Source: Halomonas sp. Y3 (GTDB taxonomy: Bacteria > Pseudomonadota > Gammaproteobacteria > Pseudomonadales > Halomonadaceae). Taken from it: a stretch of 64,000 nucleotides of DNA. Each line of letters starts with the position of its first letter. Position 1 is the first letter of the stretch. Position numbers and translations under genes: made by a program. The notes beneath the pieces are model-generated. The model was given only the letters and a program-made list of their open reading frames with translations, did not search any database and was not told where the DNA came from. Below are positions 26,001 to 33,290 of the stretch, in pieces. The stretch covers positions 1,240,001 to 1,304,000 of the forward strand of contig NZ_CP099975.1 of assembly GCF_024137965.1 (NCBI RefSeq), in the 5' to 3' direction.

Positions 26001-26209
26001 CCACCATCGGCGGGCTTCTGCCGCTGCTCTTCGAGACCTCTCTGCAGGCGCAGTTCCTGATTCCCATGGCCACCTCCATCGCCTTTGGCCTCGGCGGCTC
26101 CACCTTCCTGGTGCTGCTGGTCACCCCGGCGCTGCTCTCCTGGCTGGAGCACGGTCGGGAACGGCTGGCTCGGCGGCGGGCAGTGACAGCCCCGGGCGCG
26201 GAGGGCTAG
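23054..26209 (+). CDS. RND efflux pump, inner-membrane transporter
   Basis: A 1051-residue RND permease with the usual duplicated layout of twelve spans and two large periplasmic loops. The N-terminal GFFVHHKVAANLVMLVMLLA is span 1. Span 4 carries the proton-relay aspartates in LGVIVDDAIVVGED. Span 10 reads GLSGIVVNNAIILVSFYREQ without the AcrB lysine, as in the subgroup with metal-like or less studied substrates. The porter-domain start GASAEDIEQGITNPLEQRL is clear. It is coupled to the adaptor gene. It could export drugs, dyes or organic solvents; specificity is not readable. Confidence 0.92.
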   Translation: MRRRGGVIGFFVHHKVAANLVMLVMLLAGALGIARMNIQFFPTFALDVVSVRVVWSGASAEDIEQGITNPLEQRLRSLDGLKRMTSTSAQGIANITLEFQEGSDPVLALDDVRQQVGSFTNLPADAEAPEVSRLARYEPVARLLVHGDLAPAELRQLAQRFEDELLLAGIDRVEITGLPAQQISIEVPAERLQGLGLSLGDIAARVEGMSRDLPAGLLGQRDSARELRSLEQRRDALGFESLPILSGDRVQLRLGDIAVIRQEPREGQVELAYRGQPAAELILQRAEAGNSLAAARVLAGWVEETRPTLPPGVEMEVYDESWQLIDDRISLLLVNGASGLLLVVILLYFFLPARVALWVAIGIPTAFMAALGVFWGIGGSINMMSLFALIMALGVIVDDAIVVGEDADAHYRAGEAPRHASAGAARRMLWPVVASSLTTVAAFMPLLMVGGVIGNILGDIPVIMICVLIASLLECFVVLPAHLRNAFVPSGKGKSGQAQAQRPRGISRLREGFEARFDAFRQGPFRRFSALTLRHRGATVAAALAVTLVTAGLLAGGRMGFNFFPAPESSVVYANAGFVAGTDRARVAEFIDHLQVTLEETDEALGGGLVRVAVSRYGTTLEGGSPGRTADDVGSLMIELISPDHREVRNAAFIRAWRERIREPAGLESLNINERAAGPPGRDVNVRLTGEDALSLRLAADTLAQAMAGLPGVLDTEDDMPWGREQLVYRVNAYGEALGLTTAELGRQLRTAFDGQIVQIHQAGADEIEVRVQLPRAQRERLATLESLAVSLPDGRQVPLAQVMALDHRQGFEALRHADGQLAVEVTAELDTSVTSAEQVLESLSSELLPSLAREHHLHYSFEGRAADQRETLADMRLGLMVGVALMYGVLTWVFASWSLPLIVMAIIPFSLVGALLGHWALGIDLTILSLFGLFGLSGIVVNNAIILVSFYREQRERGLAIDEALNEAVVQRVRAVLLTSLTTIGGLLPLLFETSLQAQFLIPMATSIAFGLGGSTFLVLLVTPALLSWLEHGRERLARRRAVTAPGAEG

Positions 26210-26251
26210 GCTGGAGCCTCGACCAGCCAAGCGCAGGAGGGGAGGCAGACC

Positions 26252-27757
26252 ATGGACGTTGGCGACTATCGGGCCCATGACGCCCTGGGGCTGGCGGCGC
26301 TGATTCGCGCCGGCGAGGTGAGCCGGGAAGAGGTGCTGGCTGCCGCCTGCACGGCGATCGAGGCGGACAACCCCGCCCTCGGGGCGGTGGTGCGCACCCG
26401 CTTCGAGCGCGCCGCCGAGGAGGCGCGCGCCCTGGACGCCGGCGCCCCCTTCGCCGGGGTGCCCACCCTGACCAAGGACCTGCTGATGGCCATCGGCGGC
26501 GAGCCGCTGGCCTTCGGCAGCGCGGCAATGGCCGAGTGGCGTGCCCCCGAGGACTCGAGCCTGGTGCGGCGCGTTCGCGAGGCCGGCTTCGCGATTCTCG
26601 GCCAGACCGCCACCCCGGAGCTGGGGCTGATGGGCATCACCGAGCCGAAGGCCTTTCCCCATCCGATCAACCCCTGGGCGCCGACCCACTCCCCGGGGGG
26701 CTCCAGCGGCGGGTCGGCCGCGGCGGTGGCCGGAGGCCTGGTGCCCCTGGCCTTGGCCGGCGACGGCGGCGGCTCCATTCGCATCCCCGCGAGCCACTGC
26801 GGCCTCTTTGGCCTCAAGCCCTCCCGGGGCAGGGTGCCCCTGGGCCCCATGTTCGGCGAGGTATGGCAGGGGGCGGTGGTGGAGCACGCCCTGACCCGCA
26901 GCGTGCGCGACAGCGCCGCCCTGCTGGATGCCACCAACGGCATGGACGAGGGGAGCCCCTGGCCGCTGCCCCGGGAGGCGGGCTTCCTGGCGGCGCTGGA
27001 GCGCCCGCCTGAGGGGCTGCGGGTGGCGGTCTCCCTGGGCGAGCCCCTGGGGGCGCCCCTGGGCACCCGCCTGGACCCCGAGGTGCGCCGCGCCGTGGAG
27101 CAGGCCGCCGCGCGCCTGGAGGGGCTGGGCCATCATGTGGAGTGGGCCGACCCGCCGGTAGACGGCGAGGCCCTGGCCGACAGCTACCTCACCCTCTATC
27201 TTGGCCACCTGGCGGCAGATCTCGCCTGGATCAGCGAGCAGACCGGCGTGCCGGTGGCCCGGCTTGCCCTGGAGCCCTCTACGCGCGCCATCGGCCGCCT
27301 GGGGCGCTGCCTGCCGGCCCGGGACTACGAGAGCGCCAAGCGCTACTGGAACCAGGCGGCCCGGGAGATGGCGGCCTTCCATCGCCGCTTCGATATGCTC
27401 CTGATGCCGGTGGCCGCCACCCCGGCCCCCCGACGCGGTGAGCTCTACCCCTCGGCGGCTCGGGAGCGGCTGATGTCACTGCTGGCCATTCCCGGCAGCG
27501 CCCACCTGGCGCTCAGGGCGGGGATGCTCAAGCGCCTGGCGGCGGACTCGCTGCGTCGCACTCCCTACACCCAGCTGGCCAACCTCACCGGCCAGCCGGC
27601 CATGTCGCTGCCGCTGCATATCACCCCCGAGGGGCTGCCGGTGGGCGTCCAGGTGCTCGGCCCCATGGGCGACGAGAAGCGCCTGCTGGCCCTGGCCGCC
27701 CGGCTCGAGGCCGAGGTGGCCTGGGGCCGCCATCTGCCCCGGCCGCCAAGCCGTTAA
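26252..27757 (+). CDS. Amidase, amidase-signature family
   Basis: A 501-residue cytoplasmic amidase with the complete Ser-cisSer-Lys triad: Lys75 in PTLTKDLLM, the cis-serine in PGGSSGGSAAAVAGGL near residue 150 and the nucleophile in DGGGSIRIPAS near 174. The following CGLFGLKPSRGRVP is also diagnostic. This family includes 6-aminohexanoate-cyclic-dimer hydrolase-like and general amide hydrolases. It is not a GatA, since no gatB/C are adjacent. The start is ATG 26252 behind GGAGGGGAGG. The substrate is unknown. Confidence 0.88.
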   Translation: MDVGDYRAHDALGLAALIRAGEVSREEVLAAACTAIEADNPALGAVVRTRFERAAEEARALDAGAPFAGVPTLTKDLLMAIGGEPLAFGSAAMAEWRAPEDSSLVRRVREAGFAILGQTATPELGLMGITEPKAFPHPINPWAPTHSPGGSSGGSAAAVAGGLVPLALAGDGGGSIRIPASHCGLFGLKPSRGRVPLGPMFGEVWQGAVVEHALTRSVRDSAALLDATNGMDEGSPWPLPREAGFLAALERPPEGLRVAVSLGEPLGAPLGTRLDPEVRRAVEQAAARLEGLGHHVEWADPPVDGEALADSYLTLYLGHLAADLAWISEQTGVPVARLALEPSTRAIGRLGRCLPARDYESAKRYWNQAAREMAAFHRRFDMLLMPVAATPAPRRGELYPSAARERLMSLLAIPGSAHLALRAGMLKRLAADSLRRTPYTQLANLTGQPAMSLPLHITPEGLPVGVQVLGPMGDEKRLLALAARLEAEVAWGRHLPRPPSR

Positions 27758-27798
27758 GTTCAGGTAGAATGCCCGCCGACATTGCCGACGTGTGCCCC

Positions 27799-28659
27799 AT
27801 GCCCAAGACTCCTGAGACCCCGACACCCTCTGCGTCGTTCCTGTCCGCCGCGGGCGATCGCCACTTCGACGGCCTGGCCGACAAGTTCGCCGCCAGCCTC
27901 TACGGCGGCGTACGGGGTGAGCTGCGCCTGGCGCTGCTCGACCAGCTGCTGCCGGAAATGCTCGAGCTTTACGGCCAGCCGCTGCTCGACGTGGGGGGCG
28001 GCCTGGGGCAGCTGGCGGGCTGGTTCGCCGAGCGCGGCCACGCCGTGACCCTGGCCGAGCCCTCCGGCGAGATGCTGGCCCGGGCCGGCGACTTCCTCGA
28101 GGGGCAAGAGGTCCGCCTGATCCAGGCCCCGCTCCAGGCGCTGCCCGAGCAGGCGCCGGGCCCCTGGTCGCTGATCGCCTGCCATGCGGTGCTGGAGTGG
28201 CTGGGCGATCCGCGCGCGGCCCTCGCTACCCTGTCGGGCCTGCTGGCCCCCGGCGGGCAGCTCTCGCTAATGGTCTTCAACCGCGACGCCCTGCGCTTCT
28301 CCAACGTGGTGAAGGGCAACCTGGAAAAGGCCCTGGCCGATCGTCTGGAGGGCAGGGGTGAGCGCCTGCGCCTGACGCCGATCTCGCCGCTGACCCATGC
28401 CCAGGTCGAGGCCTGGAGCGCCGAGTGCGGGCTTGCGATCCGCGGGGTGGCCGGCATCCGCATCTTCAACGACTACCTGCGCCAGCCGCCGCAGAGCGAC
28501 GCCGACCGCGAGGCGCTGCTGGCCCTGGAGCGCCGCTACTGCCGGGTCGACCCCCACTGGCGCCTGGGGCGCTACCTGCTCTACACCCTGGTGCGCCCCG
28601 CCACCTCTCCCGAGACCCGGCCCCCTTTGCCAGACACAGACAAGGAGTCCCAAGCGTGA
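27799..28659 (+). CDS. cmoM: tRNA 5-carboxymethoxyuridine methyltransferase
   Basis: CmoM methylates cmo5U to mcmo5U at tRNA wobble position 34. The 286-residue protein follows E. coli CmoM closely: RHFDGLADKFAASLYG near the N-terminus, the SAM-binding LLDVGGGLGQLAGWFAERGH, CHAVLEWLGDPRAALATL, the C-terminal FNDYLRQPP and ERRYCRVDPHWRLGRYL. I start at MPKTPETP; an in-frame ATG at 27769 would add ten residues. cmoA and cmoB, which make its substrate, lie at 43.7-45.5 kb. The next gene overlaps by GTGA. Confidence 0.88.
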   Translation: MPKTPETPTPSASFLSAAGDRHFDGLADKFAASLYGGVRGELRLALLDQLLPEMLELYGQPLLDVGGGLGQLAGWFAERGHAVTLAEPSGEMLARAGDFLEGQEVRLIQAPLQALPEQAPGPWSLIACHAVLEWLGDPRAALATLSGLLAPGGQLSLMVFNRDALRFSNVVKGNLEKALADRLEGRGERLRLTPISPLTHAQVEAWSAECGLAIRGVAGIRIFNDYLRQPPQSDADREALLALERRYCRVDPHWRLGRYLLYTLVRPATSPETRPPLPDTDKESQA

Positions 28660-29762
28660 CCCACGAGACTTCGGCGCCCGCTTCAGGCGCTGCCCAGACG
28701 CCCACCTGCCAGCTGCTGGCGCGCCAGGCGGCCGACTACCGCGGCTGGTGGTGGGTGGCCCCGCCCCGGGACCCCTGGCTGGAGTCGGGGCAGGGCGTGG
28801 CCATCAGCGCCGATCTGGCGGTGCGCGCGGCCTGGCAGGCCGCCGGGCGTCCCGCGCACTCTCCCTTCCAGCCTCTGCCCCTCGACCCCCAGCCGGCCGG
28901 CGATGAAGAGGCGCCGAAGGGGGCCGTGCTGTTCTGGCCCAAGAGCCATGCCCTGGGGGAGTGGTGGCTGCTGTGGCTCTGCGCGACCCTGCCCGAGGGC
29001 ACGCCGCTGCAGCTGGTGGGGGAGAACCAGGGGGGCATCAAACGGGTGCTCAAGGTGCTGGCGGCGCTGGGGCTCGGCTGTCGCAAGCTCGACAGCGCCC
29101 GGCGCTGCTCGCTCTTCGAGACGCGGCTGGGCCCCGTGGGGATCGACCCGGACGCGGCCTGGACGGCCTTCGAAGTCGAGCCGGACGGCGAGCGCCTGCT
29201 TCTGGCCAGCCATCCCGGGGTCTTCGGCCACGGCAAGCTCGACGATGGCACCCGGCTGCTGCTGGAGACCCTGCGCGGGGCGCTGCCGGCAGGCGATGTT
29301 TTAGATATGGGCTGCGGCGACGGCATCCTGGCCGCCTGGCTGGCGCGCCGCGGGGCGGCGGTCACGGCGGTGGACGTCAACGCCTTCGCGGTGGAGGCGA
29401 CCCGGCGGACCCTGGCGGCCAACGCCTTGGCCGGCGAGGCTTTGTCTGGAGAAGCCCTGTCTGGAGAAACGCTGGAAAGCGACGTCTACTCGGCGCTGGC
29501 GGGGCGCACCTTCGATACCATCGTCAGCAACCCCCCCTTCCACCAGGAGCGGGCCATCGACTACGGCCCCGCGGCGCGGCTGATCCTCGAGGCGCCGGCG
29601 CACCTCAAGCCCGGCGGCCAGCTTTTCCTGGTGGCCAACGCCTTCCTGCCCTATCCGGATCTCCTCGAGCGCGCCTTCGGCGGCTTCGAGATCCTCGCCG
29701 ATGACCGCCGCTTCCGGGTCTACCGGGCTATTTCCCCGGGTCGCGATAGTCGATCTCGGTGA
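28656..29762 (+). CDS. rsmC: 16S rRNA guanine methyltransferase, RsmC-like
   Basis: A 368-residue SAM-dependent methyltransferase with the RsmC two-domain layout. A degenerate N-terminal methyltransferase-like half (about 1-180) is followed by the catalytic half. That half has VLDMGCGDGILAAWLARRG near residue 213 and the target-base motif SNPPFHQ near 291, typical of enzymes that modify exocyclic amines. RsmC forms m2G1207 in 16S rRNA. The start is GTG 28656, overlapping the cmoM stop, with AAGGAG upstream. A 15-bp near-repeat at 29436-29476 encodes GEALSGEALSGETL. The 3' end overlaps greB by 35 bases, convergent. Confidence 0.85.
   Translation: MTHETSAPASGAAQTPTCQLLARQAADYRGWWWVAPPRDPWLESGQGVAISADLAVRAAWQAAGRPAHSPFQPLPLDPQPAGDEEAPKGAVLFWPKSHALGEWWLLWLCATLPEGTPLQLVGENQGGIKRVLKVLAALGLGCRKLDSARRCSLFETRLGPVGIDPDAAWTAFEVEPDGERLLLASHPGVFGHGKLDDGTRLLLETLRGALPAGDVLDMGCGDGILAAWLARRGAAVTAVDVNAFAVEATRRTLAANALAGEALSGEALSGETLESDVYSALAGRTFDTIVSNPPFHQERAIDYGPAARLILEAPAHLKPGGQLFLVANAFLPYPDLLERAFGGFEILADDRRFRVYRAISPGRDSRSR
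29436..29476. repeat. Short tandem 15-bp repeat inside rsmC
   Basis: The units GAGGCTTTGTCTGGA and GAAGCCCTGTCTGGA plus a partial GAAACGCTGGA encode repeated Glu-Ala-Leu-Ser-Gly in a surface loop between the SAM-binding motif and NPPF. Confidence 0.7.
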
Positions 29763-30267
29763 TCACGTAGGTGGTCTCCCCGCCCGGGGCGGCCACCGTC
29801 ACCTCCTCGTCCAGGGGCTTGCCGAGCAGGGCCTTGGCCAGCGGGGAGTCGACGCTGATCCAGCGCTTCGCCGGGTCGATCTCGTCGTGTCCGACGATGC
29901 GAATCCTCATCTCCTCGCCGTCCTCGTCCTCCAGGGTCACGAAGGCGCCGAAGTATACCTTTCCGGTGTCCGCCGGCAGGCGATCCACCACCGTCAGCTC
30001 GTCGAGCCGCTTGGTCAGGTAGCGGATCCGGGCGATCACCCGGTTGAGCTCCTTCTTGTTGTAGGTGTAGTCGGCGTTCTCCGAACGGTCGCCCAGGGCG
30101 GCGGCCTCGCCCACCTTGGCGGAGAGCGCCGGGCGCTTGACCCGGGAGAGATGGTCGAGGATGCCGCGCAGCCGCTCGGCGCCCTCGGCGGTGATCAGAT
30201 GGCTCTTGGGTTCCTGGCGCGGATCCTTGGCCGGGTCGCGCCAGCGGGTCATGTTGCGGCCTTTCAT
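29728..30267 (-). CDS. greB: Transcript cleavage factor GreB
   Basis: GreB inserts its coiled coil into the RNA polymerase secondary channel and triggers cleavage of backtracked RNA. The 179-residue protein has the N-terminal coiled coil with LGDRSENADYTYNKKE (the acidic tip) and the FKBP-like C-terminal domain (GKVYFGAFVTLEDEDGEE, SVDSPLAKALLGK). The basic N-terminal extension MKGRNMTRWRDPAKDP is longer than in E. coli GreB. ATG 30267 has GAGG six bases upstream; ATG 30252 (AAAGG) is an alternative. A tandem heptamer array lies in its upstream region. Confidence 0.92.
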   Translation of the reverse strand: MKGRNMTRWRDPAKDPRQEPKSHLITAEGAERLRGILDHLSRVKRPALSAKVGEAAALGDRSENADYTYNKKELNRVIARIRYLTKRLDELTVVDRLPADTGKVYFGAFVTLEDEDGEEMRIRIVGHDEIDPAKRWISVDSPLAKALLGKPLDEEVTVAAPGGETTYVITEIDYRDPGK

Positions 30268-30330
30268 TGGGTACCTCGGTGATAGGGCTTTGGCGGGGAA
30301 CATACGCCAAGCGGGGCGCAGGGCCAAGGA

Positions 30331-30396
30331 GTGAGGGGTGAGGGGTGAGGGGTGAGGGGTGAGGGGTGAGGGGTGAGGGGTGAGGGGTGAGGGGTG
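30331..30396. repeat. Tandem heptamer array (GTGAGGG)n with G-quadruplex potential
   Basis: Nine exact GTGAGGG copies (30331-30393) are followed by a partial GTG. The plus strand thus has successive GGGG tracts separated by TGA, which fits a G-quadruplex pattern. It lies between the divergent greB and TPR genes and is probably variable in copy number between strains. Confidence 0.95.
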
Positions 30397-30474
30397 GCGA
30401 GTCATTCAAACGTTCGTTACATTGCGGGGTGGGTATACCCAACAACCACACAAGAGCCCGTAAGGAGTTTCGCC

Positions 30475-31134
30475 ATGTTTCGACGTCGTCTGCTGAGCAC
30501 TGCCAAGGGCTTGAGCCTGAGCCTGGGGCTGAGTCTTGGCCTCGCCGCCCTGCCGCTGGCCGCGGCTCACGCCTGGGAAAACCGGGTCGAGGGCATGAAG
30601 AACCAGTGGGAGCGCCTGATCACCGAGCAGGCGGAGGGCCAGCGCAGCGGCGGCCTGAGGTCGCTTGCCGGCCAGGCCGAACGGCTGGTGGCCGAGCACC
30701 CCGACCAGGCCATGCCGCTGGTGTGGCAGGGCATCATCGAGGCCTCCTATGCCCGGGAGCGCAGCGGCCTGGGGGCGCTCTCCAGCGCGCGCAGCGCCCG
30801 TGATGCCCTGGAGCGCGCCATCGAGCTCGACCCCGACGGTGCCAACGGCTCCGCCTACGTGACCCTGGGTGCCCTCTACGACCGCGCGCCGGGCCGCCCG
30901 GTGGGCTTCGGCAACAGCGACACCGCCGAGCGCATGTTCCAGCGCGCGCTCTCCATTCGTCCCGACGGTATCGACGTCAACTTCTACTACGCCGCCTTCC
31001 TGGAGGACGAGGGGCGCATCGACGAGGCCCGGGAGCACGCCCGCCGCGCCGTGGAAGGGGAAGCCCGCCCCGACCGCGAAGCCTCCGACGAGGCCCTGCG
31101 CGAGGAGGCCCGGGAGCTCTTCGAACGGCTCTAG
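30475..31134 (+). CDS. Exported TPR-like repeat protein
   Basis: A 219-residue precursor with signal peptide MFRRRLLSTAKGLSLSLGLS...AHA cut before WENRVEG. The mature part consists of helical TPR-like units (ARDALERAIELDPDGANG, AERMFQRALSIRPDGIDVN, EGRIDEAREHARRAVEGE). There is no lipobox, so it should be periplasmic. The pattern is reminiscent of TatT-type components associated with TRAP transporters, but no TRAP genes are near. Function is unknown. AAGGAG lies seven bases before the ATG. It may share its control region, including the heptamer array, with greB. Confidence 0.75.
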   Translation: MFRRRLLSTAKGLSLSLGLSLGLAALPLAAAHAWENRVEGMKNQWERLITEQAEGQRSGGLRSLAGQAERLVAEHPDQAMPLVWQGIIEASYARERSGLGALSSARSARDALERAIELDPDGANGSAYVTLGALYDRAPGRPVGFGNSDTAERMFQRALSIRPDGIDVNFYYAAFLEDEGRIDEAREHARRAVEGEARPDREASDEALREEARELFERL

Positions 31135-31160
31135 TGCGCGCCCAGGTAGGCCTCACTCCT

Positions 31161-31205
31161 CTTTGGGGTCAGGCACTTAAGCCAATTTAGGGTCTGACCC
31201 CAAAG
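31161..31205. repeat. Inverted repeat CTTTGGGGTCAG
   Basis: Perfect 12-base arms CTTTGGGGTCAG and CTGACCCCAAAG are separated by 21 bases, between the TPR gene and nudF. GGGGTCAGA-type inverted repeats recur in many gammaproteobacteria near REP-associated transposases. None is present here. It could also terminate the TPR transcript. Confidence 0.7.
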
Positions 31206-31281
31206 CAGGGTAAGGGGGCGCAGCTTGGCATCCGCGCTTCCGGTCACGATAATGGGATCTTTTACGCGACCGGAGAGCGCC

Positions 31282-31920
31282 ATGAGTGACTCCCCCGAGG
31301 CCCCGAGCCTCGCCGCGGCGCCCTTTACCCGCGCCGACGTGGAGCTGGTGGAGCGCCGCTGCCTGCATCAGGGCTTCTTTCGCCTGGAGGCGCTGCAGCT
31401 TCGCCACCGCCTCTTCGAAGGGGGCTGGAGCGGCACCATGACCCGCGAGGTGCATCGTCGTCACGACGCCGTGGGCGTGCTGCTCTACGACGTGGAGCGC
31501 GATGCCGTGGTGCTGGTGGAGCAGTTCCGCGCCGGCGCCCTGGAGGATCCCGCTTCCCCCTGGAAGCTCGAGGTGGTGGCGGGCCTGGTGGAGGAGGGCG
31601 AGTCCCCCGCCGAGGTGGCCCGTCGCGAGGCCATGGAGGAGGCGGGCGCCCGGGTGGAGACGCTGATTCCGCTGCATGCCTACTACCCGAGCCCCGGCGC
31701 CTGCGACGAGCGGGTCAGCCTCTTCTGCGGCCTGCTGGACAGCGAGGGACTCGGCGGCGTGCACGGCCTGGACGAGGAGCACGAAGATATCCGCGTGCAT
31801 GTGCTACCGTTTGCCAGGGCCTGGGAACTCCTGCAGGCCGGAAGACTCGACAATGCCATGTGTCTGATCGCCCTCTACTGGCTGGCGGGTGAGCGGGCAT
31901 CACTGAGAGCGAGGAGATAG
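31282..31920 (+). CDS. nudF: ADP-ribose pyrophosphatase (Nudix)
   Basis: NudF hydrolyses ADP-ribose to AMP and ribose 5-phosphate. The 212-residue protein has REVHRRHDAVGVLLYD, VVLVEQFRAGAL and the Nudix box (GLVEEGE followed by RREAMEEAGA). The proline-containing YYPSPGACDE 16 residues after the box is characteristic of the ADP-ribose group. The ATG at 31282 follows GGAGAG. It heads the nudF-yqiB-cpdA operon, the same order as in E. coli. Confidence 0.92.
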   Translation: MSDSPEAPSLAAAPFTRADVELVERRCLHQGFFRLEALQLRHRLFEGGWSGTMTREVHRRHDAVGVLLYDVERDAVVLVEQFRAGALEDPASPWKLEVVAGLVEEGESPAEVARREAMEEAGARVETLIPLHAYYPSPGACDERVSLFCGLLDSEGLGGVHGLDEEHEDIRVHVLPFARAWELLQAGRLDNAMCLIALYWLAGERASLRARR

Positions 31921-31921
31921 T

Positions 31922-32410
31922 TTGGGGAGCGAGAGCGTGCGCAGAGACGGTGTGCAGCGAAATGCCTATGTGACCGACCTGAGAAGCCTGCAGAGCGAGT
32001 GCAGCATCAACTACCTGCGCCTGCTTCGCCTGCTGGGTGACATGGAGGCCGGCGAGAGCCGGGAGGTCGAGCTGATCAGCGACGGCCGCTGGCTGGGCGT
32101 GCTGCGCCTGGAGCTGCTGGAGCGGGCGCCCTATACCAGCATGGTGCGGGTCACCCAGAGCGGCGTGCTCGACTCGCTGATCGAGGCCCCGCGCATGCGG
32201 GTCCACCTCTATCACGACGTGCGCATGGCCGAGGTCACCGACTTCCAGCGCCAGCGCCACTTCGACGGCCGCTACCGCTACCCCAATGCGCGCATGCATC
32301 AGCCCGACGAGAAGCTGCAGCTCAACCGCTTCCTCGGCGAGTGGCTGGAGCACGGCCTGGCCCACGGCCACTCCCTCGACCACCCCCTCGACTCTCCCGT
32401 GATCCGCTGA
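31922..32410 (+). CDS. yqiB: DUF1249 family protein, YqiB-like
   Basis: A 162-residue cytoplasmic protein of unknown function. It matches YqiB along its length: CSINYLRLLRLLGDME, RAPYTSMVRVTQSG, MRVHLYHDVRMAEVTDFQ, RYPNARMHQPDEKLQLNRFL and LAHGHS. Conserved position between nudF and cpdA supports the call. The start is TTG at 31922 with GAGGAG five bases upstream, one base after the nudF stop. A GTG at 31937 is an alternative. Confidence 0.85.
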   Translation: MGSESVRRDGVQRNAYVTDLRSLQSECSINYLRLLRLLGDMEAGESREVELISDGRWLGVLRLELLERAPYTSMVRVTQSGVLDSLIEAPRMRVHLYHDVRMAEVTDFQRQRHFDGRYRYPNARMHQPDEKLQLNRFLGEWLEHGLAHGHSLDHPLDSPVIR

Positions 32411-32428
32411 CCCTGAGGCCCCTTTGCG

Positions 32429-33166
32429 ATGATGCGACTGATCCAGATCAGTGACTGCCACCTGCACGCCGACCCCGCCGCCCGGGCCCGGGCGGGTTTC
32501 CCGCTGCGCCAGCTGGAGGCGGTGGTGGCCGCGGTCAACGGCGAGCGCCCCGATATGGTGCTGGTGACCGGCGATATCAGCAACGACGAGACCCCGGCCT
32601 CCTACCAGCTGGCGGCCCGCACCCTGAACCGCCTCGCGGCCCCCTGGTTCTGGCTGCCGGGCAACCACGACGATCCGGCGCTGATGGCGGAGACCCGGGA
32701 GCTCCTCGAGGAGCTCGATATCGGCGCCTGGCGCATCCTGATGCTGGATACCACGGTGAGCGGTCAGCCCCACGGCGAGCTTGGGGCCGAACGCCTGGCG
32801 GCGCTGGCGGCCTGCCTGGAGGAGGACGACCGGCCGACCTTGCTGGCCATGCACCATCCGCCGCTGCCGGTGGGCTCGGCCTGGATCGATGCGCTCGGGC
32901 TCAAGGATCGCGAGGCCTTCTGGCAGGCGCTCTCCGCCTACGGCCAGGTGCGAGGCATCCTCTGCGGCCATATCCATCAGGCCTTCGCCAGCCATCAGCG
33001 CCTCGAGCAGGGGGAAGTCGCGGTGTTCGGCTGCCCCTCTACCACCGACCAGTTCCTGGCCGGCGCCGAGACCTTCGCCATCGACGAGGCCTCGCGTCCC
33101 GGCTACCGGGTGCTCGACCTGCGCGAAGGCGATTTCACGACCTGGGTCGAGCGCGTCGATCTGTGA
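32429..33166 (+). CDS. cpdA: 3',5'-cyclic-AMP phosphodiesterase
   Basis: CpdA hydrolyses cAMP and thereby tunes CRP-type control. The 245-residue protein is a class III metallophosphoesterase with all metal motifs: SDCHL, LVTGDISND, LPGNHDD, LLAMHHPPLP and CGHIHQ. It is the last gene of the nudF operon. In E. coli yqiA-parE follow, but here they lie 14 kb further on. Confidence 0.9.
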   Translation: MMRLIQISDCHLHADPAARARAGFPLRQLEAVVAAVNGERPDMVLVTGDISNDETPASYQLAARTLNRLAAPWFWLPGNHDDPALMAETRELLEELDIGAWRILMLDTTVSGQPHGELGAERLAALAACLEEDDRPTLLAMHHPPLPVGSAWIDALGLKDREAFWQALSAYGQVRGILCGHIHQAFASHQRLEQGEVAVFGCPSTTDQFLAGAETFAIDEASRPGYRVLDLREGDFTTWVERVDL

Positions 33167-33169
33167 TGA

Positions 33170-33197
33170 TTGAGAATAGACGGTCTTTGGGTATAAA
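33170..33197 (+). promoter_or_regulatory. Probable promoter of cysD
   Basis: TTGAGA and TATAAA are separated by 16 bases, immediately after cpdA, giving a leader of about 90 bases before cysD. An AT-rich stretch with the palindrome TTATTAATAA follows at 33222-33231. CysB control would be expected from the gene's role but cannot be read here. Confidence 0.45.
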
Positions 33198-33290
33198 AAG
33201 AGTCCTATTAATTCTTTTGGGTTATTAATAATCCGGCGTTAATCTGGTCCGCATGATTTCCATGCCACCGTCATGCGAGGTAGCCGGGCC

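Noticed and set aside
30331..30396. Heptamer array as a CRISPR array
   Set aside because: The units are seven bases with no spacers, and there are no cas genes.
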